NCBI RefSeq assembly: GCF_042701255.1 | Contig: NZ_CP170554.1 | Coordinates: 2,294,001 to 2,358,000 of the forward strand | DNA: 64,000 bases | Origin: Tahibacter sp042701255 | GTDB lineage: Bacteria; Pseudomonadota; Gammaproteobacteria; Xanthomonadales; Rhodanobacteraceae | Direction of reading: 5' to 3' | In this document: positions 28,823 to 37,364 of the stretch, piece by piece | Layout of the letters: each line of letters starts with the position of its first letter | How positions within the stretch are numbered: position 1 is the first letter of the stretch | The notes under the pieces: model-generated | Databases searched by the model: none | Told to the model about the DNA's origin: nothing | Seen by the model: the letters and a program-made list of their open reading frames with translations, nothing else | Made by a program: the position numbers and the translations under genes

Positions 28823-29107
28823 TTGAAGGGGAGGGTTTTTACGGTCGGCGAAAATCAGTCTGAAATCAGCCGGCGCGATTCACTTACTTCGCGAGCGCAG
28901 CGCATCGAGCTTCCCTTCTTCGTGAGCGCAGTGCATCAAGCCCTCCCCTTCAAGGGGAGGGTATGGGGGGGGATGGGGTTGTCGCGCAGAGGTGAAGGTC
29001 GTCGCTCAGAGCCATAGGTTCTGATGACTTTGAACGCCGGACCGGCCCAACGGTATCGGGGGATGGAGTTGCTTTGTGCGTTTAATACAAAGCAAATACC
29101 GGAAAAG
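28823..29107. repeat. Palindromic repeat region after the IS pair
   Basis: No gene. 28941-28962 reads CCCTCCCCTTCAAGGGGAGG, a near-perfect palindrome, and 28950-28980 is the reverse complement of 26716-26746. A short imperfect repeat (GAGCGCAGCGCATC / GAGCGCAGTGCATC) lies between. It resembles the intergenic palindromes common in Xanthomonadales. Confidence 0.65.
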
Positions 29108-29929
29108 TCAGTCCTGCGCACCCGCCGCAATCTGCCGACGTCGGTCAGCGCCGCCGTGCCGGTACAGCGAAAACACGCTGCCGGCTTCGCCGTTCCAGGG
29201 GCTGCCATGCCAGTCGCGCCAGCGCTCATGCAGTGACAGGCCCGCGGCTGTGGCCCAGTCGTCCAGTGCGGTGACGCCGACACCGCAGCGGCGCGCGGCG
29301 TAGCGTCGCGTTCCAGTCGCCGTGGTCAGGGCTATGTCGACGTGTGTATCCGTGGATTCCGTCGTCGGACAGGTGGCGGTCTCGATCAGCACCAGGCCAT
29401 CGGACTGCAGCGCCGCGGCGAATTGAACGAGCGCGCTGGCCTGGGCGGTGGCATCGGCCAGCAGCGACAGCGTGTCGGCCAGGCAGGTGATCAGACGGAA
29501 TCGGCCCGGTACACGCATCGTGGCGAAATCGCCGAGGGTGACCGGAATCGCCGCGCCGCCGGGCTTGGCGGCAAGGGCGGCGAGCATGGCCGGCGAGGCG
29601 TCGATGCCGTGCATCGCCACGCCGGTCGCGGCCAACGGCAGCGCATAGCGGCCGGTGCCGATGCCGGCTTCGAGCACCGGGCCGGAACCGGCGAGAGCGG
29701 CGAGCCGCGCGATCGCCGTGCGCGACGGCGGCGCGTAGATCTGGTCGTAGAAATCGGCGCAGCCGTCGCCGTAGCCGGACGGCGTGTCGTGCAGAGCGGG
29801 CATGTTCGTGCTGCGTGGGCCGGACGTGGCCGGGTCACCTGGAGCGGGCAGGTCGTCGTCGCCCAGTGCGGACGTGGTCGTATCGCTTGGAGCGGGCAGC
29901 GCGTCGTTGCGCAAGGCAGACGTGGTCAT
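29108..29929 (-). CDS. Class I SAM-dependent methyltransferase with repeated N-terminus
   Basis: 273 residues from the first ATG, or 231 from the ATG at 29803. The core has DFYDQIYAPPS, the SAM-binding VLEAGIGTGRYALPLA and acidic-loop GIDASPAML motifs, typical of small-molecule methyltransferases. The first ~45 residues are three imperfect 16-residue repeats (TTSALRNDALPAP, TTSALGDDDLPAP and a third) encoded by a 48-bp tandem DNA repeat, so the start at 29803 may be the ancestral one. Downstream of typA on the same strand, separated by a terminator. Substrate unknown. Confidence 0.8.
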   Translation of the reverse strand: MTTSALRNDALPAPSDTTTSALGDDDLPAPGDPATSGPRSTNMPALHDTPSGYGDGCADFYDQIYAPPSRTAIARLAALAGSGPVLEAGIGTGRYALPLAATGVAMHGIDASPAMLAALAAKPGGAAIPVTLGDFATMRVPGRFRLITCLADTLSLLADATAQASALVQFAAALQSDGLVLIETATCPTTESTDTHVDIALTTATGTRRYAARRCGVGVTALDDWATAAGLSLHERWRDWHGSPWNGEAGSVFSLYRHGGADRRRQIAAGAQD

Positions 29930-30005
29930 TTTGCGTCGGGCGGACAGATCGTCGTTGCGCGGGCCAACGTGGTCGTATTGCGCAGAACGGACGTCGTCGT
30001 CGTTT
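29804..30005. repeat. 48-bp tandem repeat, about four units
   Basis: Four degenerate units of 45-48 bp with the common frame CGTCGT...GCGGACGTGGTC...GCGGGCAG. Since 48 is a multiple of three, the repeat keeps the methyltransferase frame open, and its outer unit lies upstream of the ATG at 29929. Confidence 0.7.
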
Positions 30006-30015
30006 GCGCAGACGC

Positions 30016-30047
30016 AAAAAAGAAACGGCGGCCTTGGCCGCCGTTTC
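30016..30047 (-). terminator. Intrinsic terminator after typA
   Basis: On the minus strand, GAAACGGCGGCC and GGCCGCCGTTTC pair perfectly over 12 bp and are followed by six T. It lies 10 bp after the typA stop. Confidence 0.9.
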
Positions 30048-30056
30048 TCCTGAGAC

Positions 30057-31886
30057 TCAGGCCGCGCGCGAATGCTTCTTGCGGTCGTTCTCGGTCAGGT
30101 GCTTCTTGCGCAGGCGGATCGCCAGCGGCGTGACTTCGACGAGTTCATCGTCCTCGATGAATTCCAGCGCCTGCTCCAGCGACATCTTGATCGGCGGCGT
30201 CAGCGCGAGCGCATCGTCCTTGCCGGAGGCGCGGAAGTTGGTCAGCTGCTTGGCGCGCAGGGCGTTGACGGTCAGGTCGTTGTCCTTGGCGTGGATGCCG
30301 ACGAGCTGGCCTTCGTAGACTTCTTCACCGGCTTCGATCAGCAGGCGGCCGCGTTCCTGCATCGCGAACTGCGCGTAGGCCGGCGACGGACCGGTGCCGT
30401 TGGAGATCATCACGCCGTTCTGGCGGGCGGCGATCGCGCCTTCGGCCTTGGGACCGTAGTGGTCGAACACGTGGAACAGCAGGCCGGTACCGGCGGTGAT
30501 CGTGCGGAACTCGGTCTGGAAGCCGATCAGGCCGCGCGCCGGAATCAGGTATTCCATGCGCACGCGACCGCGACCGTCCGGTTCGATGTTCTTGAGCTGC
30601 GCCTTGCGCTCGCCGAGGCGCTGCATGACGCCGCCCTGGTACGGCTCTTCGAGGTCGACGACGAGCTGCTCGTACGGCTCCATCATCTGGCCGTCGATTT
30701 CCTTGATGATGACTTCCGGACGCGACACGGCCAGTTCATAGCCTTCGCGGCGCATGGTTTCGATCAGGATCGAGAGGTGCAGTTCGCCGCGGCCGGAAAC
30801 TTTGAATTTTTCCGCCTCGGCCGTGTCCTCGACCTTGAGCGCGACGTTGTGCAGCAGTTCGCGGGTCAGGCGGTCGCGCAGCTGGCGCGAGGTCAGGAAC
30901 TTGCCGCCCGAGTGTTCCTTCTTGCCGGCGAACGGCGAGTTGTTCACCTGGAAGGTCATGCTGATCGTCGGCTCGTCGACGGTCAGTGCCGGCAGCGCCT
31001 CGACGCCGTCCACCGAGCAGACCGTATCGGAGATGCCGAGGCCTTCGATGCCGCTGATCGCGACGATGTCGCCGGCTTCGGCTTCCGGCACTTCATGGCG
31101 TTCCAGGCCCATGAAGCCGAGCACCTGCAGCACACGGCCCTGCTTCTTCTTGCCTTCGCGATCGATGACGACCACGTTCTGGTTCGTCTTGATCTTGCCG
31201 CGCTGGATGCGGCCGATGCCGATGACGCCGACGTACGAGTTGTAGTCGAGCTGGCTGATGCGCATCTGGAACGGGCCTTCCGGATCGACCTGCGGCGCAT
31301 GCACCTTGTCGACGATGGCCTGGAACAGCGGATCCATGTTGCCTTCGCGCACGGAATCGTCCATGCCGGCGTAGCCCTGCAGGCCCGAGGCATAGACGAC
31401 CGGGAAATCGAGCTGCTCGTCGGTGGCACCGAGACGGTCGAACAGATCGAAGGTCGCGTTGAGCACGTAGTCCGGGCGCGCGCCGGGACGGTCCACCTTG
31501 TTGATGACGACGATGGGCTTGAAGCCCATCTGGAACGCTTTCTGCGTGACGAAGCGGGTCTGCGGCATCGGGCCGTCGAAGGCGTCGACGAGCACGAGCA
31601 CCGAGTCGACCATCGACAGCACGCGTTCCACTTCACCGCCGAAGTCGGCATGTCCCGGTGTGTCGACGATGTTGATGCGGTAGTCCTTCCAGCGGATCGC
31701 GGTGTTCTTCGCGAGAATCGTGATGCCGCGTTCTTTTTCCAGATCGTTGCTGTCCATGGCGCGGTCGGCCAGCACGGCTCGTTCGCCCAGGGTATTGGAC
31801 TGCTTGAGCAGCTGGTCGACGAGGGTGGTCTTGCCATGGTCGACGTGGGCGACGATGGCGATGTTGCGCAGCTTTTCGATGGACAT
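30057..31886 (-). CDS. typA: Ribosome-associated translational GTPase TypA/BipA
   Basis: 609 residues, full length. TypA is an EF-G-like GTPase that binds the ribosome and affects assembly, cold growth and stress responses. The G-domain has AHVDHGKTTLVDQLLKQ, RGITILAKNTAI, DTPGHADFGGEV and NKVDRPGARP. The unique C-terminal domain contains RGLIGFQTEFRT and NGTGPSPAYAQF. Monocistronic, ending in a strong terminator. A TATAAT -10 element lies at 31941-31946 (minus strand) without a clear -35. Confidence 0.97.
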   Translation of the reverse strand: MSIEKLRNIAIVAHVDHGKTTLVDQLLKQSNTLGERAVLADRAMDSNDLEKERGITILAKNTAIRWKDYRINIVDTPGHADFGGEVERVLSMVDSVLVLVDAFDGPMPQTRFVTQKAFQMGFKPIVVINKVDRPGARPDYVLNATFDLFDRLGATDEQLDFPVVYASGLQGYAGMDDSVREGNMDPLFQAIVDKVHAPQVDPEGPFQMRISQLDYNSYVGVIGIGRIQRGKIKTNQNVVVIDREGKKKQGRVLQVLGFMGLERHEVPEAEAGDIVAISGIEGLGISDTVCSVDGVEALPALTVDEPTISMTFQVNNSPFAGKKEHSGGKFLTSRQLRDRLTRELLHNVALKVEDTAEAEKFKVSGRGELHLSILIETMRREGYELAVSRPEVIIKEIDGQMMEPYEQLVVDLEEPYQGGVMQRLGERKAQLKNIEPDGRGRVRMEYLIPARGLIGFQTEFRTITAGTGLLFHVFDHYGPKAEGAIAARQNGVMISNGTGPSPAYAQFAMQERGRLLIEAGEEVYEGQLVGIHAKDNDLTVNALRAKQLTNFRASGKDDALALTPPIKMSLEQALEFIEDDELVEVTPLAIRLRKKHLTENDRKKHSRAA

Positions 31887-32348
31887 GGCGATGCGCCCGC
31901 CGGGAGACCGGAGGGACTCAGGTTTGGAAAGAGAGCGGCGATTATACCTGGGTTCGCGCCGGTTTGCGGCGGCGCAACAGGCTGTTGCACAACAGATGGC
32001 GCTGCCGCGACGGTCGCCGGGCGCGGGCGAGGCTCATGACGGTCGCGGCGTTATCGGGCAACCCCTCTTCCCGACGCCTCTCCCGCGAGGGAGAGAGAAG
32101 AACAGCGATGTTCCTGTCGAGTGCGAGCGTCGAGGTACGGCGGCTCCGGGAAATGGCCTCAAGCGCCGGTCCGGTCCGGCGCTTGGAGTAGCCGAATCCG
32201 ACCACGTGAATCCGCTCTCATCCGAACCTGACTGTCCGAACCTGCCCCCAAACGGTTGACTGGCGCTTTTTTCTCCCCTCTTCCCTGGCGGGAGAGGGGG
32301 CTGCCCAAGTCTGAACGATGCGCGATGTTCCGCGCCGTTTGCGGCCGA
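31887..32348. repeat. 462-bp gap with two REP-like palindromes
   Basis: Apart from the typA promoter, no gene is seen. CTCTCCC-GCG-AGGGAGAG lies near 32077-32094 and CCCCTCTTCCC-TGGC-GGGAGAGGGG near 32276-32300. Neither has a T-run on its 3' side, so they look like dispersed intergenic palindromes rather than terminators. Confidence 0.6.
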
Positions 32349-34550
32349 TCAGGGCTTGCAGCTCTGCGGCAGCAGCTTGGCCGGCGTCGTCGTGGTTTCC
32401 TCGGTTTCGCTGAGGGCGACCGCGTCGGCATCGACGGCGCCGTCACCGCATTGCCAGACCAGGCTGTCGTTCAGCACATAGGGCCTGAGCACGAGCGTGG
32501 TGTCGGTCAGGGACTTCTTGGCTTCGTCGCCGAACTGCAGCACGACGGCGCCGGCGTCGACGTAGTAGGCGTTCAGGTATTTCTGCGCTTCGCCGAATTC
32601 GACGGCGTCGAGCTCGTCATCGTCGGCCGGCAGCTTGCCGGTGGTCTGGTAGTACTCGGCGATCGCGACCTTGTAGGCCGAAGCGTCGGCGACGACCTGG
32701 CTGACCTGCGAACGGGCCGTGTAGTCCTCGTAGGCCGGCAGGGCGACGGCGGCCAGGATGCCGGCCGTCGCGACTGCGGCGATGCCGCCGCCGCCGAACA
32801 GCACTTCGGCCGGACTCTGCTCGTAGGTCAGGCTGATGCCGATGCGATCCCGCGTGGCGTCCAGGGTCAGGCCCAGCGCGCCTTCGACCGGCAGGTCGAG
32901 CTGTGCCGCGTTCGGCAGCGAGGCCAGCGCAACGTTCTGGCCCAGCAGGTCGGCCGCGCTCTGCAGGCCGGCCAGGTAGGCGTAGTAGATCTTGCGCTGC
33001 GCATGGCGCGTCTTGCCGGTGATGCCGAGCAGGGTCGCGTTCGGGTCATAGGACTGGTTGTGGCGCAGCCAGTCGCCGAGATCGGTGTCGAGCTTCGCCG
33101 CGGCGCGGTCGGCCAGGGCCTGGGGCAGGTCGGCGAAGATCAGATAGTCGCCGTCTTCCATCCAGTAGGCATGGCTGCCGGCGCGGCTGTAGATCTGCAG
33201 CCAGGCATCCAGCGCCGAATCGCTGTCGGACGCGGCCTTGGCGGCGAGCTGGCGGTTCGGCATGTGCAGGTGATGCAAGGTCGCGCCGTTGGCCTGCAGG
33301 GTCTCGTGCGTCCATTGCAGCTTGGCCGCGACCTCGTCGAGTTTCGCGTAGAGCGCCTTGCGGTCGGCCACCTGCAGCGCGGAATACAGGCCGGCCTCAT
33401 CCTCGAACACGACGAGATTGCCGCCGAGCAGGCTCACCAGTTCCAGCGGATCCAGGCCGAGTTCGGTCGTAATCTTCTCGCGCGCCTTGCGGTAGGTGTC
33501 CTGCGTGCCGGCGCCGAAATCCGCATCGAGATTGGACTCGATCTGCGTGATCTGCGCCGCGTTCGGCAGCGCCAGGGTCACGGCCCATTCGGGGCGGCCG
33601 GCGGTCTTGATCGCGGCGGTGAAGTCGTGCGGCGCCAGATACGACAGCAGGCGTGCCTCGGGCGCACCGTACTGGATGCGCAGCTTGCCGCGGCCGTCCG
33701 CCGTGCCCCAGCCGCCGGCGATGCTCTGGCCCTTGTCGAGGAAGTCGCGCAGTGCGGTGCCGGGCTTGGCCGCCGGCAGCTGCGCCGAGGCCATGCCCGT
33801 CACGCCCTTGAGGCTCATCCAATAGAACAGGCCCTGGCCCGCGGCGTCGATGTCCTTCTCGCTCGCGTGCATGGGATGCGGCCGCGTCTGCGCGGTCTGC
33901 TGCAGCAGCAGATCCAGCGCCGGCGCCGAAGCGGCCACGCCGAACAGGCCGTAGAGGCGCCGCGTGGCCGTATCGAAACGCAGGTGGGCATTGCTCGACA
34001 CCTTGCCCTTGCCGTCGGCATCCAGCGGTGCGATCGGCGTCGGCAGCTTCAGCTCGGCCAGGCGCGCGTTCAGCGCGGCCACGTCGGCGAATTTCAGCGG
34101 CATCGACACCAGCACGTTGCTGGCCGGATTGGCGATATCGCTGCCGTCGACGACGGCGATCTCGACCGGACCGCTGAGATCGTCCAGCAGCAAGGCCAGT
34201 GCCGGCGCCAGCCCGGCCTTCTGCAGCAGCGGTTCCTTGGCGATGCCGGCCCGCAGGTCGGCGATCAGCTTCGTATGCGCCTCACTGGCCAGGGCCGCAT
34301 CCAGCGCGCGGCCGTTCGGTGCGGCAGTCAGGCTCCAGGGCGACGGGATGCGTAGATAGGCCACCGTGTGCTCGGGCAGGCGCTCGCGCAGCCAGGCCGG
34401 GGCGGCGATCGCCGCGGCCGCACGCTGCGCGGCGGCGGCATCGAGCTTGACCGCCGCCGGCGCGCCGGCCGGATTCTTGCCGCAGGCAGTCATCAGGCCG
34501 AGGCCGGCGACGACAGCGGCAGCGAGCAGGGAACGTCGGATCAGGGACAT
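32349..34550 (-). CDS. Lipoprotein of DUF3352 type fused to a type IV pilin-like domain
   Basis: 733 residues. The ATG at 34550 follows AAGGAAG and starts a lipoprotein signal (MSLIRRSLLAAAVVAGLGLM then TAC, acylated Cys near 23). Residues about 50-575 resemble periplasmic proteins of unknown function (DUF3352-like; assignment tentative). From about 586 to the end (DNA 32349-32795) the sequence matches the mature part of PilA-type pilins: AGILAAVALPAYEDYTARSQ, AIAEYYQTTGKLP, and a C-terminal disulfide region WQCG...LLPQSCKP. The prepilin peptidase site and FTLIEL start are missing, so it cannot be processed as a normal pilin. An ORF start further upstream (34751) lies in the repeat array and is unlikely. 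Confidence 0.8.
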   Translation of the reverse strand: MSLIRRSLLAAAVVAGLGLMTACGKNPAGAPAAVKLDAAAAQRAAAAIAAPAWLRERLPEHTVAYLRIPSPWSLTAAPNGRALDAALASEAHTKLIADLRAGIAKEPLLQKAGLAPALALLLDDLSGPVEIAVVDGSDIANPASNVLVSMPLKFADVAALNARLAELKLPTPIAPLDADGKGKVSSNAHLRFDTATRRLYGLFGVAASAPALDLLLQQTAQTRPHPMHASEKDIDAAGQGLFYWMSLKGVTGMASAQLPAAKPGTALRDFLDKGQSIAGGWGTADGRGKLRIQYGAPEARLLSYLAPHDFTAAIKTAGRPEWAVTLALPNAAQITQIESNLDADFGAGTQDTYRKAREKITTELGLDPLELVSLLGGNLVVFEDEAGLYSALQVADRKALYAKLDEVAAKLQWTHETLQANGATLHHLHMPNRQLAAKAASDSDSALDAWLQIYSRAGSHAYWMEDGDYLIFADLPQALADRAAAKLDTDLGDWLRHNQSYDPNATLLGITGKTRHAQRKIYYAYLAGLQSAADLLGQNVALASLPNAAQLDLPVEGALGLTLDATRDRIGISLTYEQSPAEVLFGGGGIAAVATAGILAAVALPAYEDYTARSQVSQVVADASAYKVAIAEYYQTTGKLPADDDELDAVEFGEAQKYLNAYYVDAGAVVLQFGDEAKKSLTDTTLVLRPYVLNDSLVWQCGDGAVDADAVALSETEETTTTPAKLLPQSCKP

Positions 34551-34608
34551 GGCGGTTTCTTCCTTGAGGTGATGAGGCGGCAGGGGCGATGGTCGGGCGG
34601 TGAATTCG

Positions 34609-34925
34609 GGACAGCCACTTTCTCGATCGAGGACACCCACTTTTTCAGCGCAAGTCCGACGGTTGAATTCAGGACACCCACTTTTCAGGGGGGCTGGCAG
34701 GTGAACTGAGGACAGCCACTTCCGGCAGTTGAGGACGGCAGTTGAGGACACCCACTTTCAGCGCAGGTCTCGGACAGGTAGATAAGTCGGCGGCATCCAC
34801 TTTCTGGAAATCAAGGACACTCACTTTCTCGGCAAGTCCGGCGGAAGCTGAGGACACCCACTTTCCAGCGAGTCCGCCGAGTTCGGGACACCCACTTTCC
34901 CCATCCATCCCCGACACCCACCGAC
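34609..34925. repeat. Irregular array of about ten GGACACCCACTTTC units
   Basis: Units start near 34609, 34631, 34672, 34710, 34746, 34792, 34815, 34852, 34886 and 34912. The best match GGACACCCACTTTC; variants GGACAGCCACTT and GGACACTCACTTTC occur. Spacing is irregular (22 to 46 bp), and several gaps share GCAAGTCCG. It lies upstream of the lipoprotein-pilin fusion gene. It is not a CRISPR array. Confidence 0.75.
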
Positions 34926-35106
34926 GCCATCCCCGAAATGGCGAGTCGCCGCAACCCCGAACAGGCTCAGCCCCTCCGGATGGAGACGAAGCAGCAAGCG
35001 CCTTCCCGCCAGCCCGGCATGGTAACCGATGGGTCCGCCGCGGCCGCCCGGCCATTCTGTCCAGTGCCGGCGGCGCTATCATGCGCGACCCACTCTGGAG
35101 AACCGC
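34926..35106. other. Gap before the cyclophilin gene
   Basis: Together with the repeat array, this makes a 556-bp gene-free stretch. A possible -10 (TATCAT) lies about 30 bp before the cyclophilin ATG; no good -35 was found. Confidence 0.35.
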
Positions 35107-35634
35107 ATGAGCAATGAACTGATCGCCCATATCGCCACCGGCCGCGGCACGATCCACGTGCGCCTGCACGCCGACAAGGCGCCGGTGACCGTCGCGAACT
35201 TCGTCAATCTGGCCCAGCGCGGCTACTACGACGACCTGAGCTTCCACCGCGTGATCCCGGATTTCATGATCCAGGGCGGCTGCCCGCACGGCAGCGGCAT
35301 GGGTGGTCCGGGCTATCGCTTCGAGGACGAATGCCGTCCTGATCTCAAGCACAACAAGCCGGGCATCCTGTCCATGGCCAACGCCGGCCCGGGTACCAAC
35401 GGCAGTCAGTTCTTCATCACCCACGTGGCGACCAACTGGCTGGACGGCAAGCACACGGTGTTCGGCGAAGTCGTCGGTTCCGACGACCAGAAGATCGTCG
35501 ATGCGATCCGCGGCGGCGACAAGATCGGCTCGATCCGCATCGAAGGCGATGCCTCGGCGCTCTTGAGCGCGCAGAAGGCGCGCGTCGACGACTGGAACGC
35601 CAAGCTCGACGCGGCCGGCTTCAAGGCCAAGTAA
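35107..35634 (+). CDS. ppiB: Peptidyl-prolyl cis-trans isomerase, cyclophilin type
   Basis: 175 residues without a signal peptide, so cytoplasmic. Cyclophilins speed proline isomerisation during folding. Core motifs FHRVIPDFMIQGG, GILSMANAGPGTNGSQFFIT and LDGKHTVFGEVV include the catalytic Arg and the hydrophobic pocket residues. The C-terminus is a little longer than E. coli PpiB. The ATG at 35107 follows CTGGAG. Confidence 0.95.
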   Translation: MSNELIAHIATGRGTIHVRLHADKAPVTVANFVNLAQRGYYDDLSFHRVIPDFMIQGGCPHGSGMGGPGYRFEDECRPDLKHNKPGILSMANAGPGTNGSQFFITHVATNWLDGKHTVFGEVVGSDDQKIVDAIRGGDKIGSIRIEGDASALLSAQKARVDDWNAKLDAAGFKAK

Positions 35635-35748
35635 GACGCGGAATCGTGCGGCCGGCGCTGTCGTGCCGGCCGTCAGGTCGGGACCAAGGTCCCGGCAATC
35701 GCGGTCCGGACGCCGTGACGGCGCTCCGGACCGCGTGCGGGCCTCGAC

Positions 35749-36015
35749 TTACGACGCGCTCGAGCGGGTCGCGACGCGGTACAGGCCCAGCAGGATCAGC
35801 GAGCCGATGATGCCGCCGATATAGCCCGACGGCTGGAAGCCGCCTCCGGCCGGTGCGCCGAAGATCAGGCCGCTCAGGAAACCGCCGACGAACATGCCGG
35901 CGATGCCGATCAGGCCGGTCACGAAGAAGCCGCCCGGGTCCTTGCCCGGCATCAGCAGCTTCGCGATGACGCCGATAACGAGTCCGGCGAGGAACATACC
36001 AATCCAGTGCAGCAT
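35749..36015 (-). CDS. GlsB/YeaQ/YmgE-family small membrane protein
   Basis: 88 residues with three hydrophobic helices. MLHWIGMFLAGLVIGVIAKLL is followed by MPGKDPGGF and a Gly-rich GYIGGIIGSLILLGLYR segment, the pattern of the transglycosylase-associated (GlsB/YeaQ) family often linked to stress. Its exact function is not known. The ATG at 36015 follows GGAGG; upstream in-frame starts have poor sequence. Transcribed away from the aminotransferase gene. Confidence 0.9.
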   Translation of the reverse strand: MLHWIGMFLAGLVIGVIAKLLMPGKDPGGFFVTGLIGIAGMFVGGFLSGLIFGAPAGGGFQPSGYIGGIIGSLILLGLYRVATRSSAS

Positions 36016-36160
36016 CTGCGCATCCTCCGTGGTCTGGGTTTTTTTGACGCCCGCGCACTCTACCGCGCCGCGCTTATGGCCAAAAGTCCGGCCGGATGCT
36101 GCACCGCACTGTGCTAGCATTTCGCGCCGATTTTTTCCTCTCCCCCCGACGAGAACGCAC

Positions 36161-37357
36161 ATGCTCAAGTTAGCCGCCCGCATGGGTCGCGCAAAGCCCA
36201 GCGCCATCATGGCCGTCGCCGAGAAGGCCAAGCAGCTCAAGGCAGAGGGCCGCGACATCGTCAGCTTCTCCATCGGCGTGCCGAACTTCCTGCCGGGCGA
36301 GCACGTCTACGCAGCCGTACGCGAAGCGCTGGCCAAGGATTCGGGCCAGTACGGCTCCAACCGCGGCGCCGACGCGCTGCTCGACGCGTATCTGAAGCAT
36401 CTCGAGGAAGTCGGTCTGACCGGCTACACGCGCAAGAACGTCGCGACCGGCATCGGTGCCAAGCACGTGCTCTACAACCTGGCCGAGGCGCTGCTCGATC
36501 CGGGCGACACGATCGCCTTCGCCGTGCCGTATTGGACCACCTACGTCGACATCGCCGACATCATCGGCGCGCAGACCCGCCTGCTGCCGTGCCCGGCCGA
36601 GCAGAACTACAAGCTCACGCCGGCCCAGCTCGACGCCGCGCTGCCGGGCGTCAAGGTGTTCCTGTTCAACAACCCGTCCAATCCGACCGGCATGGTCTAC
36701 AGCAAGGACGAAATCGCCGCGCTGGCCGACGTGCTCGTGAAGCATCCGGACGTCTGGATCATCTGCGACGACATCTACAACCGCATGGTGTTCGACGGCC
36801 TGGGCTATCACAACTTCGTCAACGCGCGCCCCGAGCTGCGCGACCGCGTGATCCACGTCGATTCGATCTCCAAGACCTACGGCATGCCCGGCTGGCGCGT
36901 CGGCTTCATCGCCGCTCCCGAAGTCGTGGCCCAGGCCATGGTCACGATGAATTCCAACCACATCACCAACGTGCCGGAAATGGTCACGGCCGCCGCGGTC
37001 GCCGCGCTGACCGGCCCGCAGGACGTACCGACGCAGAAGAACGCCGAGTTCCAGGCCAAGCGCGACCAGGTGCTGGCCATGCTCGATGCGCTGCCGGGCG
37101 TGAAGTGTCCGCGGCCGCAGGGCGCGTTCTACGTGTTCCCGGACATCTCCTGCGCGTTCGGCAAGCAGCACGACGGCACGCCGATCAACAGCGACGTGGA
37201 TTTCTGCAACGCGCTGCTGCAGTCCAAGGGCGTGGCCTGCGTGCCGGGCTCCGCGTTCGGCGAACCCAAGGGCCTGCGCATTTCCTACACCTGTCCGACG
37301 GCGCAGCTCGCCGACGGCCTGAAGCGCTTCGCCGAGTTCTTCGCCGAGCTGCGTTGA
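36161..37357 (+). CDS. Pyridoxal phosphate-dependent aminotransferase (aspartate type)
   Basis: 398 residues, fold type I. Probably transfers the amino group of aspartate to 2-oxoglutarate, but other amino donors are possible. Motifs: the GVPNFLPGEHV start region, FNNPSNPTGMVYS, DDIYNRMVFDG (Asp-x-x-Tyr contacts PLP), and SISKTYGMPGWRVGF with the Schiff-base lysine at about 238. The ATG at 36161 gives the standard N-terminus. The glutaredoxin gene starts 7 bp later, so they may be cotranscribed. Confidence 0.93.
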   Translation: MLKLAARMGRAKPSAIMAVAEKAKQLKAEGRDIVSFSIGVPNFLPGEHVYAAVREALAKDSGQYGSNRGADALLDAYLKHLEEVGLTGYTRKNVATGIGAKHVLYNLAEALLDPGDTIAFAVPYWTTYVDIADIIGAQTRLLPCPAEQNYKLTPAQLDAALPGVKVFLFNNPSNPTGMVYSKDEIAALADVLVKHPDVWIICDDIYNRMVFDGLGYHNFVNARPELRDRVIHVDSISKTYGMPGWRVGFIAAPEVVAQAMVTMNSNHITNVPEMVTAAAVAALTGPQDVPTQKNAEFQAKRDQVLAMLDALPGVKCPRPQGAFYVFPDISCAFGKQHDGTPINSDVDFCNALLQSKGVACVPGSAFGEPKGLRISYTCPTAQLADGLKRFAEFFAELR

Positions 37358-37364
37358 GTCGCGC

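Noticed and set aside
32276..32300. Terminator of the lipoprotein-pilin gene
   Set aside because: The palindrome is followed by A-rich sequence on the gene's strand, not by T, so it does not fit an intrinsic terminator.
34609..34925. Possible CRISPR array
   Set aside because: Units are only about 14 bases and degenerate, gaps vary from 22 to 46 bp from start to start, and no cas genes are near.
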